From assembly GCF_004917065.1 (NCBI RefSeq), contig NZ_SSYA01000002.1:473897-537896 (forward strand): 64,000 bases of DNA, read 5' to 3'. The stretch's first letter is position 1, and every line of letters starts with the position of its first letter. This DNA is from Geomonas ferrireducens. GTDB taxonomy: Bacteria; Desulfobacterota; Desulfuromonadia; Geobacterales; Geobacteraceae. This document shows positions 10,101 to 18,892 of this stretch, piece by piece. The position numbers and the translations under genes are program-made. The notes under the pieces are model-generated. The model saw nothing but the letters and a program-made list of their open reading frames with translations. It searched no databases and was not told where the DNA came from.

Positions 10101-10271
10101 ATGGAAACGTACGATACAGGTCTTGATCTTGGGATTCTTTGTCGCTGCTGTGACTGTCGCTCGTTTAGGCTGCCTGACACTACTGGGCTCACTGCCGCAC
10201 AGGTAGCTACCATTGAGAAGCTGTGCAAACTCTGTATCGAGATCAACAACCCCAATGTCTCCAACCTCTAG
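10101..10271 (+). CDS. Possible small cysteine-rich protein
   Basis: This is a 56-residue open frame beginning METYDTGLDLG. It holds six cysteines: a CRCCDC cluster near the N-terminus and a C-terminal CKLC. The two clusters could together bind a metal or form disulfides. No strong ribosome-binding site is visible; GGGG lies about 9 bp upstream. It overlaps the start of the metallophosphoesterase gene in another frame by 17 bp. I do not recognise a family. The cysteine spacing is the only argument that it is real. Confidence 0.35.
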   Translation: METYDTGLDLGILCRCCDCRSFRLPDTTGLTAAQVATIEKLCKLCIEINNPNVSNL

Positions 10272-11094
10272 TCGTTCACGCACCTGCAAGTTCCACTCTC
10301 ACTTTTCCTTCTTGATCCTTCTGCTGCTGGTCTGTTTCGGGACCGTCTCCGCCGTTCATGCCGAGACCCTGTTTCAGCGCTCCAGCGTTCTCCTGCAGCA
10401 GCTTGCCGATAAGGCGCCCCTCGGCGACTACAGCTTCGTCGTGCTCGGCGACAGCCGCGGCAACGATGCCGTCTTCAAGAAGGCGCTGAGCGTTGCCGCC
10501 ACCTACCGGCCGCTCTTCATCCTCCATGGCGGCGATTATTCCGACAAGGGGAGCGAAGAAGAAACGAGGAAGTTCCTGTCGCTGGTGGAGAGTACCGTCC
10601 CGGGCATCCCGGTCTTCGTGGTCTTCGGCAACCATGAGAGCCCGACCGTCTTCGAGAAGCTGGTTGCACCAAGGCAATACCGCTTCGGGAGCAAGCGGCT
10701 CGGCTTCAGGGTGGTCGTCGTCGACAACGCCGAAGAGGAGCTGAAGGCTCCAGAGCTTTCCTTCCTCCGGGAGGAGCTCGTCGCGGCGCCGAAAGCGACT
10801 TTTCTCGCCATGCACGTGCCGCCCCAGACTTCGCGCTGGCGCGGTCACACCTTTACCGACGGTGCCGCCGAATTGGAGCGCGTCATCGCCTCCTCAAGTC
10901 CGGTCCAGGCAAGCTTCTTCGCCCACTCGCACGTCTACGACCGTGACCTCTTCGGCGGCAAACCCGCCTTCGTTTCGGGCGGGGCGGGGGCTCCGCTTGC
11001 CTGGATGAGCCGCTACGGCGAGCGCGTCTATCACATCATCGTGGTTCGGGTGAAAAACGGCCGGGCAAGTTATCAGATGGTGCCCCTCAAGTGA
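10255..11094 (+). CDS. Exported calcineurin-like metallophosphoesterase
   Basis: This is a dinuclear-metal phosphoesterase, probably periplasmic. The start is uncertain. The ATG at 10255 gives 279 residues with a charged n-region and a signal peptide ending VSAVHA. The in-frame ATG at 10213 would add 14 residues and overlap the small cysteine-rich frame more. Metal-ligand motifs are VLGDSRGND, GGDYSDKG, FGNHES, MHVPP and AHSHVYD, which match the metallophos blocks with Arg in place of His in the first motif. The stop overlaps the next gene by 4 bp (GTGA), so the two are translationally coupled. The substrate is unknown. Confidence 0.85.
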   Translation: MSPTSSRSRTCKFHSHFSFLILLLLVCFGTVSAVHAETLFQRSSVLLQQLADKAPLGDYSFVVLGDSRGNDAVFKKALSVAATYRPLFILHGGDYSDKGSEEETRKFLSLVESTVPGIPVFVVFGNHESPTVFEKLVAPRQYRFGSKRLGFRVVVVDNAEEELKAPELSFLREELVAAPKATFLAMHVPPQTSRWRGHTFTDGAAELERVIASSSPVQASFFAHSHVYDRDLFGGKPAFVSGGAGAPLAWMSRYGERVYHIIVVRVKNGRASYQMVPLK

Positions 11095-12308
11095 CCGACG
11101 CTCCACAGCTGCCCGCCGAGCCGTGCGTGGATACCGACACCGCTTTGCTCGAGCAGTGCCGCCGCGAGGCGATCGCTCTTCTGCTGGAAAACTCCACCTC
11201 TTACGGTGTGCTCGCCTCTGCGCGCAACGACCGCTCGAGCGCGCGCAACTACGACGCCATCTTCGGACGTGATGCCGCCATCTGCGCCCTCGGCATGGCC
11301 GTTTCCGGCGAGGACTCCCTCGTCCAGGCGGCGCAGCAGGGGGTGCTGACCCTGGCACGGCACCAGGCGGGAAACGGGCAGATCCCGAAGTACGTGAAGC
11401 CGGAAACGGGAGAGGTCGACTTCTGGTACGCAGGGTGTATCGACGCGACCCTCTGGTGGCTGATCGCGCTCCATTTTCTCGACCGTACCCACCGCCGGCT
11501 CGGCTTATCAGAGCGGCTCGCCGCCCATTCCGACCGTGCCCTCCAATGGCTGCAATGCCAGGAACATCAGGGATGGCACCTGCTGCAGCAAAACGAGGCC
11601 TCGGACTGGGCCGATATCATGCCCCGCTCCGGCTTCGTGCTTTACACCAACGCGCTCTGGTACTGGGTCAAGCGGCTCTACCAGCTCCCCTGCACCGGCG
11701 AGACCAGGCGTTTCGCACAGCAGCTCTTTCACCCCTTCGATGCAGCCGTACCTTTCCAAAAACGCGTGCGCCTCATGCGCCACTACATCCGCAACCGCAG
11801 CCGGTCCACCCCCTTCATGCTGAGCTGGGTCAACCTGTCCGCCTGGGGAGAGGAAGTCGACATCTTCGGCAACATCCTCGCCTACCTGACCGGTCTCGGG
11901 TACCCTTCCGACGCCTGCAAGATGGTTTCCGCGGTGGTCGCACTCAGGGCTCACGAACCGCACCCGGTGCGCGTGGTCGGGGTCCCCATCGACGAGCACT
12001 CGGGCGCCTGGCGCTCCTACATGGCACGGCACAGGCAGAACCTCCCCTGGCAATACCATAACGGTGGCGCCTGGCCTTTCGTGGGAGGCTTTTGGGTGAT
12101 GCTGCTCGCGGCCCTCGGAGAGAAGGAGATGGCACGTGAAGAACTGGTCAAGATGGCGCACAGCAGCCGCGTCAACGGATGGGAATTCAACGAGTGGTTT
12201 CACGGCAGGACCGGGGAACCGATGGGGATGCCGAGGCAGTCGTGGAACGCCGCCATGTACCTGCTCGCCTGCTACAGCCTGACCGGTGATCTTCGTCTTA
12301 TCATCTGA
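11091..12308 (+). CDS. Glycoside hydrolase of the (alpha/alpha)6 type, GH100/amyloglucosidase-like
   Basis: This 405-residue protein has no signal peptide and is probably cytoplasmic. It starts with GTG overlapping the metallophosphoesterase stop. Hallmarks of neutral/alkaline invertase-like or amylo-alpha-1,6-glucosidase-like six-hairpin enzymes are YDAIFGRDAAI near residue 55, DFWYAGCIDATLWWLIAL near 110, QWLQCQE and HNGGAWPFVGGFWVMLLAALG near 315, and NEWFHGRTGEPMGMPRQSWNAAMYLLA near the end. Likely substrates are sucrose or a storage alpha-glucan, but sequence reading cannot decide. Coupling with a phosphatase-like gene suggests a shared carbohydrate task. Confidence 0.78.
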   Translation: MTDAPQLPAEPCVDTDTALLEQCRREAIALLLENSTSYGVLASARNDRSSARNYDAIFGRDAAICALGMAVSGEDSLVQAAQQGVLTLARHQAGNGQIPKYVKPETGEVDFWYAGCIDATLWWLIALHFLDRTHRRLGLSERLAAHSDRALQWLQCQEHQGWHLLQQNEASDWADIMPRSGFVLYTNALWYWVKRLYQLPCTGETRRFAQQLFHPFDAAVPFQKRVRLMRHYIRNRSRSTPFMLSWVNLSAWGEEVDIFGNILAYLTGLGYPSDACKMVSAVVALRAHEPHPVRVVGVPIDEHSGAWRSYMARHRQNLPWQYHNGGAWPFVGGFWVMLLAALGEKEMAREELVKMAHSSRVNGWEFNEWFHGRTGEPMGMPRQSWNAAMYLLACYSLTGDLRLII

Positions 12309-12405
12309 GGCCCGCTGATATTCCTTGTTTTTTTCCGCTTAGAGGGTGACATTAGTCCCACTCATGATTATTATTGTGCACATGCTATTCAAGGAGGTTG
12401 AGACT

Positions 12406-12990
12406 ATGAGACGCTTGATCCTGATGTTCGTTGCGCTTATGACCATCGCATCCCTTTCCGGATGCGGCTATAACACCATGCAGGCCAAGGAAGAGGCGGT
12501 ATTCGCAGCCTGGGGCGACGTAGAGGCCTCCTACCAGCGCCGTGCCGACCTGGTGCCCAACCTGGTCGAGGTGGTGAAAGGGTATGCGAAACACGAGGCG
12601 GACACGCTCAAGGCGGTCACCGAAGCACGTGCCAAGGTGGGCTCGATGCAGGTCACCAAGGACGCTATCAACGACCCCAAGACGATGCAGAACTTCCAGC
12701 AGGCACAATCCCAGCTCTCCGGCGCCCTTTCGCGCCTGATGGTTGTCGTCGAGCGCTACCCCGAACTGAAGGCCAACCAGAACTTCATGGACCTGCAGAA
12801 CCAGCTTGAAGGGACCGAGAACCGCATTAACGTTGCGCGCGTGCGTTACAACCAGTCGGTCCAGGACTTCAACACCTCGATCCGCACTTTCCCGAATTCA
12901 CTTACCAACTCCGTGCTCCTGCACCTGCAGCGCAAGGAGCCCTTCAAGGCTGAAGAGGGAGCGAAGGTGGCGCCGAAGGTCAAGTTTTAA
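12406..12990 (+). CDS. lemA: LemA family lipoprotein
   Basis: LemA proteins are membrane-bound helical-bundle proteins of unclear biochemical role, often encoded beside TPM-domain proteins as here. This product is 194 residues. The start at 12406 was chosen for its AAGGAGG site and because it gives a lipoprotein signal peptide with lipobox LSGC; the upstream ATG at 12346 would bury it. The family core reads [22 protein letters not shown], then [31 protein letters not shown] and [19 protein letters not shown]. It is followed within 52 bp by two TPM genes. Confidence 0.94.
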   Translation: MRRLILMFVALMTIASLSGCGYNTMQAKEEAVFAAWGDVEASYQRRADLVPNLVEVVKGYAKHEADTLKAVTEARAKVGSMQVTKDAINDPKTMQNFQQAQSQLSGALSRLMVVVERYPELKANQNFMDLQNQLEGTENRINVARVRYNQSVQDFNTSIRTFPNSLTNSVLLHLQRKEPFKAEEGAKVAPKVKF

Positions 12991-13041
12991 CCTTATCGGT
13001 TAATCGAAAAGCAGCAGGATGAGAGCGAGGTGTGGGAGTTC

Positions 13042-13914
13042 ATGAAGAAACTGCTCTTCCTTTTGATAGCGCTTCTGGTGGCAGGGGGGGCTTGGGCCGC
13101 CGAGGTGCCACCCCTGCGTGGGCACGTGAACGACTACGCCTCGATGCTCTCTCCTCAGGCGGCACGTGAACTCGAGGACGAGCTCACCGCCTTCGAGAAG
13201 AGCGACTCCACCCAGATCGTGGTCCTCACCATTCCGAGCCTGGAAGGTGAGGTGGTCGAGCAGTACTCGATAAAAGTCGTGGAAAAGTGGCAGATCGGCC
13301 AGAAAGGGAAGGACAACGGCGCGCTGCTGCTGGTCGTGAAGAACGATCGCAAGATCAGGATCGAGGTGGGGCGTGGCCTTGAAGGTAAGCTGACCGACCT
13401 GATGTCCGGGCGCATCATCCGCAACGAGATCTCCCCCGCCTTCAAGCAGGGGAACTTCGACGTCGGCATCGCCCGAGGTGTCGCCGCCATCATGGCCACG
13501 GTCCGCGGCGAGTACAAGGCGGAACCGACCGATCTGCGTCACGGCAAAAAGGGCGCCCCCCCCATCCTCACCCTGCTCCTCTTCGTGCTGGTCGCCTCCG
13601 TGTTCCTGGGCGGCATTTCCCGTTTTCTTGGCGGTGTGGCCGGAGCCATCGGACTTCCCATCGCGGCTTTCATATCCTTCTCCGGGCTCTCGATGCTGCT
13701 TCTCGGCATACTTGCCGTGGCAGGTTTTCTCGCCGGTCTCTTCATCGCCTTTCTCTTCTCCTCAGGTGGACGGGGCGGCTTCATGGGCGGCCCCCCTTTC
13801 TTCGGCGGCTACGGTGGGGGCGGTTTCGGAGGAGGCGGCTTCGGCGGGGGAGGGGGCGGCTTTTCAGGTGGCGGCGGGAGTTTCGGCGGCGGCGGCGCTT
13901 CGGGAGACTGGTGA
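13042..13914 (+). CDS. TPM-domain membrane protein (YgcG family) with Gly-rich tail
   Basis: This 290-residue protein has a signal peptide (residues 1-20), then a TPM domain (about 25-150). The domain contains VNDYASMLSPQAARELEDEL, the QIVVLTIPSL strand and GALLLVVKNDRKIRIEVGRGLEGKLTD. Two membrane helices follow (about 178-240), then a glycine-rich terminus (GGGFGGGGFSGGGGS-type). The start at 13042 follows GGGAG; the GTG at 13030 is less likely. Proteins of this build are linked to membrane-protein quality control and photosystem repair in plants, but the bacterial role is unclear. It overlaps the next TPM gene by 1 bp. Confidence 0.9.
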   Translation: MKKLLFLLIALLVAGGAWAAEVPPLRGHVNDYASMLSPQAARELEDELTAFEKSDSTQIVVLTIPSLEGEVVEQYSIKVVEKWQIGQKGKDNGALLLVVKNDRKIRIEVGRGLEGKLTDLMSGRIIRNEISPAFKQGNFDVGIARGVAAIMATVRGEYKAEPTDLRHGKKGAPPILTLLLFVLVASVFLGGISRFLGGVAGAIGLPIAAFISFSGLSMLLLGILAVAGFLAGLFIAFLFSSGGRGGFMGGPPFFGGYGGGGFGGGGFGGGGGGFSGGGGSFGGGGASGDW

Positions 13915-14561
13915 TGGACCTTTCGCATAAGTCGATTGCTCACAATTATTTCAGCGACGCGGAAAAAGAGGCGATCCGTCAGGCCGTGGTTCGTGCCGAA
14001 GCGGCGTCCAGCGGTGAAATCGCCACCATGGTGGTCTCGGAGAGTGACCGCTATCGTGAGGCGGAGGCTTTAGGCGCCCTGCTCCTCGCCGGTTTTATTG
14101 GTGTGGTGGTCGCCGTCTTGTGGCATCACGTCACCATCTGGACCTACATACCGGTGGTGGCCCTGCTTTACCTGCCGCTGCTTTTTTTCCTGCGCCGTTT
14201 TCCGCAGCTAAAACTTTCCTTCGTCGGCCCCAGGCGTCTAACCGAGGCGGTGCAGGAACGCGCCCTGGTCGCCTTCTACCAGCAGGGGCTTTATAAGACC
14301 CGGGAGGAAACCGGGATCCTCATCTTCATCTCGCTTCTCGAGCGCAAAGTCTGGATCGTAGGTGACCGCGGCATCAACGAAAAGATCCCCCCGGGCTACT
14401 GGAAAAAGCTCGCCGAAGAGCTTGCCCAGGGGCTGCGAGCCGGTCGAGGCGGTGAGGCCGTCTGCGGCGTCATCGCCACCTGTGGAGAAGAGCTCGCGCG
14501 CCACTTTCCCCGTAGGGTCGACGACCGCAACGAGCTAGCCGACAACCTCATCATTTCCTGA
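13914..14561 (+). CDS. Second TPM-domain membrane protein
   Basis: This 215-residue protein has no signal peptide. An N-terminal TPM-like half (EAIRQAVVRAEAASSGEIATMVV) is interrupted by two membrane helices (about residues 50-100). It continues with TREETGILIFISLLERKVWIVGDRGINEKIPPGYW, which matches the TPM domain's second half. This cytosol-facing split arrangement is typical of the partner gene in LemA-TPM-TPM operons. The start is ATG overlapping the previous stop (TGATG), with GGGAG 7 bp upstream; GTG one codon earlier is possible. Confidence 0.88.
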   Translation: MDLSHKSIAHNYFSDAEKEAIRQAVVRAEAASSGEIATMVVSESDRYREAEALGALLLAGFIGVVVAVLWHHVTIWTYIPVVALLYLPLLFFLRRFPQLKLSFVGPRRLTEAVQERALVAFYQQGLYKTREETGILIFISLLERKVWIVGDRGINEKIPPGYWKKLAEELAQGLRAGRGGEAVCGVIATCGEELARHFPRRVDDRNELADNLIIS

Positions 14562-14732
14562 TCATTTTTTTTGCGAACCTGCCGATATAGACATTGAAAT
14601 CCCGTCCCACTGTTTCTCGTTATCATGGCTCGCCCTGCGCCCGCCGCGCCCCCGTCCGTTGCGACGTCCGGTCTTTCGGCATCCGCGGCATGGCGTCGAT
14701 TCATAACATTTTTGTCCTGCAGGAGAAGTAGC

Positions 14733-15611
14733 ATGACCGCAGAAGTAAAGCCCACCACCGCCTCGGCGCCGATCCGCAAGCCTCTTGGGGAGATCTTCGT
14801 CGAACGCGGCCTCCTCACAAGGGCCTCCGTTGACCGTCTCATCACACACGCCAAGAGTAAAAACATACGTTTAGGGGAGCTTTTGGAGGTGATCGGCCTC
14901 GTGACGCCCGAAGAGCTGGCGGAGGCACTGGCGATTCAGTACCACGTCAGAAAAATCGGCGACTTCGCCAAGTACAGCTATCAGGCCAACGTGCTTAGTC
15001 TCATCCCCATCGACATGGCGGTAAAGCACTGCATCTTCCCGCTCAAGCTGGATGACGGCAGGCTGGGGCTCGCCGTAGCCGACCCGACTACGGACAAGCT
15101 TTTCGCGAGCATCTCGGCACAGCATAACCTGAAACTGGTGCTCTACGTCGCCACCCGCCTCGACATCAACCGCGCCATCGCCCGGCACTACTTGGGTCAG
15201 ACCATAGGTGGCGGTGCAAGCAAGACCATCCTCCTTGTCGAGGACGACCAGCTCTCCCGCGAGATGGTGGCGAAGATCCTGACCCGCCAGGGGTACCAGG
15301 TGGAAACCGCCCTGGACGGCATGGACGCCTTCAGTAAAATCTTCACCCTGAAGCCCAAACTGGTCATCACGGACAAGGTGATGCCCAAACTGGGAGGGTA
15401 CGAGTTTCTCTACGCCATCCGCAACATCCCCGAGTTCCGCTACATGCCGGTGATCCTCATGACTGCAGCGGCGACCCCCGACGAGGAGAAGGAGGCCCTG
15501 GAAAAGGGTTTCTTCGACTTCGTGCTGAAACCCGTGAAGGAGATCGGCCTTCTCACCCGCGTGAAGCGGGCCTTCGCGAGCAGGGAAGACCTGTATGGGA
15601 AAACCGCCTGA
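14733..15611 (+). CDS. MshEN (GspE N-terminal) domain fused to a response-regulator receiver
   Basis: This 292-residue cytoplasmic protein starts behind AGGAGAAG; in-frame codons upstream lack family similarity. Residues 15-150 form the N-terminal domain of GspE/PilB ATPases (LGEIFVERGLLT, LGELLEVIGLVTPEEL, LIPIDMAVKHCIFPLKLDDGRLGLAVADPT). Such MshEN domains can bind cyclic di-GMP. Residues 165-285 form a receiver with acidic pocket EDD, phospho-acceptor Asp in LVITDKVMPKLGGYE, and Lys in FVLKPVKE. There is no ATPase domain, so it probably works as a signalling adaptor, perhaps for type IV pili or secretion. It precedes a hybrid kinase gene. Confidence 0.88.
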   Translation: MTAEVKPTTASAPIRKPLGEIFVERGLLTRASVDRLITHAKSKNIRLGELLEVIGLVTPEELAEALAIQYHVRKIGDFAKYSYQANVLSLIPIDMAVKHCIFPLKLDDGRLGLAVADPTTDKLFASISAQHNLKLVLYVATRLDINRAIARHYLGQTIGGGASKTILLVEDDQLSREMVAKILTRQGYQVETALDGMDAFSKIFTLKPKLVITDKVMPKLGGYEFLYAIRNIPEFRYMPVILMTAAATPDEEKEALEKGFFDFVLKPVKEIGLLTRVKRAFASREDLYGKTA

Positions 15612-15626
15612 CGCTACCGTTGCAAA

Positions 15627-15660
15627 GCGGCCGTTTCCCGGCGGCCGCCCCTTCCTCTTT
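15627..15660 (+). terminator. Possible intrinsic terminator after the MshEN-receiver gene
   Basis: GCGGCCG and CGGCCGC form a GC-rich stem around TTTCCCG, followed by a pyrimidine-rich tail that includes TTTTCTT but is interrupted by C. It is weaker than the others in this window. Confidence 0.4.
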
Positions 15661-15787
15661 TCTTCATATCCCAATTCAACTAATGAAATGATCGAGCTGC
15701 GCCGATAAGTTACCGGTAGGTGTCGCCGCCGCGCGCGCCCCGTACGGCCGGTCCACCCGTTGAGGTCCAGACCGCTGGAGAACAGAT

Positions 15788-18700
15788 ATGCGCAGTTCAC
15801 TGCCAGAGACAACAAAATATTCGGGGACTACGCTGATGGCGCGTACCGTTGCACTGGTTCTTGCCGTCAACCTCTTCGTCATCGTTTTGGGAGCGGTGAC
15901 GCTTCGCCAGAGCCGGGACCAGTACCTGCGAAGCGCGGAGGTCCAGGGGCGTAATCTCACCCAGACGCTCGTCTACAGCATCTCCGGCGTTTTCGACGCT
16001 GCCGATATTGCGCTCCTGAGTGTTGCGGACGAGGTTGAGCGGCAGAACCGGCAGGGAGGCATCTCGCCGGACACCCTGAACGCCTTCATCATCGCCAAGC
16101 ATACCCGGTTACCTGCCCTGGACAGCATACGCATGGCCGACGACAAGGGGATCATCCTCTACGGCACCGGGGTCGATCGCAGTGCCAAGAAGAGCATCGA
16201 GGGGCGGGACTATTTCATCAAGTTGCGCGACACCCCCCAGGATGGGCTGGTCATTTCCAAGCCGGTCCTGGGGCTGATCAGCGGCAAATGGGTGGTTATC
16301 CTCGCTCGCAGGGTTAGCGGTGCAAACGGTTCTTTCGCGGGAGTAGTTTACTGCGCCATCCCCCTTGAGAAGATCCGCAACATGTTCTCCACTATCGACG
16401 TCGGTGTGAGAGGGCGCATCACCCTGCGCGACGAGTCCCTTGGTTTGATCCTGCGGCACCCGCAGCAGCTCCCGGTCAGTACCGAACTTGGTCGCAAGCC
16501 TGCTTCTCCCGAGATGCAAAAGCGCATCGCTGGAGGGATGTCGAGTGATACCTATTATTCCGATCTGACCACTGACGGGACGCCGCGGCTCGTTTCCTAC
16601 AGCAAGGTCGGCCGGTATCCCCTGTACATCAGCATTGCCTTGCTTCCCGATGAGATCCTGACGCGTTGGCACCGCGAACTCATACAGATCCTGGCGCTGG
16701 TTGTGCTTTTTCTTGCGGTTACCTCCGCACTGTCCCGGGTGATCTATCTCCGTTTGCGGCGTCAGGTGCAGGCCGAGGAAGAACAACGCCGTGCGAGGGA
16801 AGAGCTCGAGGTGAGGGTCGCAGAGAGAACCGAAGCACAGCTTGTGACCAACGAACAGCTGAAACTCGAGCTCGCCGTGCGGGAGCGCGCCGAAGAAGAA
16901 CTGCGCCGCGGGCGCAACATGCTCGCCCAGATCATCAACACCATCCCCCAGTTCGTCTTCTGGAAGGATTGCGACAGTATCTACCAGGGGTGCAACATCG
17001 TCTTCGCAAAAGCGGCCGGGCTCGACGACCCCGAGTTGATCGCCGGCAAGAGCGACTACGATCTCCCCTGGCTGAGGGAGGAGTGCGACGCTTACCGCAA
17101 CGACGACCGCATCGTCATGGAGAGCAACCGTCCCAAGTACCACATCATAGAGCAGCAGTTGCAGGCGAGCGGTCGGCGCCTGTGGGTGGACACCACGAAG
17201 GTTCCGTTGTGCGACGATACGGGGACTGTGACGGGCATACTCGGGGTGTACGACAACATCACCGAGAGAAAGATGATCGAGGAGGCGCGCGACCGGGCTC
17301 TCGCCATGCTCGAATCGCTGCTTGCTTCGTCCCCCACCGCGATTCTCGTCTACGAAGGGGAGAGCGGCACCTGCGTAAAGGCGAACCAGGCGGCGGCGGA
17401 TCTGGCGGGGGGGACCGTGCAGCAACTGCTCAGTCAGAATTTCCGCGAAGTCCCCTCCTGGGAAGCTGGGATGCGGGCTGCAGCGGAGCTGGTGCTCTCC
17501 GACGGTCGGACGAGGAGCATCGAGATCGATACGACATCCTCGTTCGGAATACAGCTGCAAGTGGAATGCTTCCTGTCGCGCTTCGAAGTGGAGGGGAAGC
17601 ATCATTTGATGTTTATCGCGGTGGACATGACCGAGCGCAAGCGCCTGGAACAGGAGAAGCGCCTTATCGAGTCCCAGATGCTCCACGTGCAGAAACTTGA
17701 GAGCCTCGGCGTGCTCGCGGGCGGCATCGCCCACGACTTCAACAACATCCTGATGGTGATCCTCGGCAACGCCGATCTTGCGCTGATGCGGATGGCGCCC
17801 GGTGCGCCCGCCTGTGAAAACCTGACCCAGATCGAACAGGCCGCAAGCCGTGCCGCCGACCTCGCCCGTCAGATGCTCGCTTATTCAGGGAGGGGTAAGT
17901 TCGTCATCGAGAAACTCGACATGACGAGGCTTGTGCAGGAGATGGGGCAGATGCTCGAGGTCTCCATCTCCAAGAAGGTGATGCTGCGTTACGATTTTGC
18001 ACCGGAACTCCCGTCGGTAAGCGGCGACGCGACGCAACTGCGCCAGGTCGTTCTGAACCTCGTGCTCAATGCGAGCGAGGCGGTGGGCGATGCCAACGGC
18101 ATGATCGTCATCAGCACCAAACGCCTTTACTGCGACCGCGCGTACCTATCCGAGTCCTGGATCGACGACCGGCTCCCAGAAGGGGACTACGTGGTGCTCG
18201 AAGTTTCCGATAACGGCTGCGGTATGGACCGCGAGGTGATACCCAGGATCTTCGATCCGTTTTTCACCACAAAGTTCACCGGACGCGGCCTCGGCATGGC
18301 AGCCGTCTTGGGCATCGTGAGGGCGCACCATGGAGCCATCAAGGTTTACAGCGAGAAGGGAAGGGGGAGTACCTTCCGTCTGCTTCTCCCCTGCGTCGAC
18401 GGGGACGCCGATCATCACGAACTTGCCGATCTCGGTCGGCTCTGGCAAGGGGCCGGCACAGTGCTGCTTGCCGACGACGAGGAGAGCATCCGGGGGCTCG
18501 GGCGCGACATGCTGGAGACCATGGGCTTCAAGGTGCTGCTCGCCTGCGACGGGCTGGAGGCGCTCGAAGTCTATCGTCAGCATAAAGAGGAGATCGTCTG
18601 CGTGCTGCTCGATCTGACCATGCCCAATCTGGACGGGGAACAGACCTTCCGTGCCCTGCGGGAGTTGAATCCCTGCTTGAAGGTAATCATGTCCAGCGGA

Positions 18701-18817
18701 TATAACGAGCAGGAGGTGAATCTGAAGTTCGCGGGGAGCGGACTGTCAGGTTTCATCCAGAAACCGTACAACGTTGCCGAGATGAGCAGGAAGCTGCATG
18801 CGGTGCTGGAGGGGTAA
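15788..18817 (+). CDS. Large membrane hybrid sensor histidine kinase (PDC/Cache-PAS-PAS-HisKA-HATPase-receiver)
   Basis: This 1009-residue inner-membrane sensor has a first membrane span at about residues 20-40 and a periplasmic PDC/Cache-type sensing region up to about 290. That region includes SIRMADDKGIILYGTGVD and KPVLGLISGKWVVILARRV. A second span and a coiled-coil linker follow. Two PAS domains lie at about 375-495 and 505-620. The HisKA phospho-acceptor His sits in GGIAHDFNNIL near residue 650. A HATPase domain follows (N box NLVLNASEAVGD, DNGCGMD, GRGLGMAAVLG), then a C-terminal receiver with LLDLTMPNLDGEQ. The HDFNN type of H-box groups it with NtrB-like hybrid kinases. The ligand is unknown. 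GGAGAACAG precedes the ATG. Confidence 0.9.
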   Translation: MRSSLPETTKYSGTTLMARTVALVLAVNLFVIVLGAVTLRQSRDQYLRSAEVQGRNLTQTLVYSISGVFDAADIALLSVADEVERQNRQGGISPDTLNAFIIAKHTRLPALDSIRMADDKGIILYGTGVDRSAKKSIEGRDYFIKLRDTPQDGLVISKPVLGLISGKWVVILARRVSGANGSFAGVVYCAIPLEKIRNMFSTIDVGVRGRITLRDESLGLILRHPQQLPVSTELGRKPASPEMQKRIAGGMSSDTYYSDLTTDGTPRLVSYSKVGRYPLYISIALLPDEILTRWHRELIQILALVVLFLAVTSALSRVIYLRLRRQVQAEEEQRRAREELEVRVAERTEAQLVTNEQLKLELAVRERAEEELRRGRNMLAQIINTIPQFVFWKDCDSIYQGCNIVFAKAAGLDDPELIAGKSDYDLPWLREECDAYRNDDRIVMESNRPKYHIIEQQLQASGRRLWVDTTKVPLCDDTGTVTGILGVYDNITERKMIEEARDRALAMLESLLASSPTAILVYEGESGTCVKANQAAADLAGGTVQQLLSQNFREVPSWEAGMRAAAELVLSDGRTRSIEIDTTSSFGIQLQVECFLSRFEVEGKHHLMFIAVDMTERKRLEQEKRLIESQMLHVQKLESLGVLAGGIAHDFNNILMVILGNADLALMRMAPGAPACENLTQIEQAASRAADLARQMLAYSGRGKFVIEKLDMTRLVQEMGQMLEVSISKKVMLRYDFAPELPSVSGDATQLRQVVLNLVLNASEAVGDANGMIVISTKRLYCDRAYLSESWIDDRLPEGDYVVLEVSDNGCGMDREVIPRIFDPFFTTKFTGRGLGMAAVLGIVRAHHGAIKVYSEKGRGSTFRLLLPCVDGDADHHELADLGRLWQGAGTVLLADDEESIRGLGRDMLETMGFKVLLACDGLEALEVYRQHKEEIVCVLLDLTMPNLDGEQTFRALRELNPCLKVIMSSGYNEQEVNLKFAGSGLSGFIQKPYNVAEMSRKLHAVLEG

Positions 18818-18892
18818 GAAGCGAGCTTACCTTCCAGGAAAGGCGGTGCACCGATACAGGCCAGGAAGTATTCGGCGACAAGGGGGTGATTT

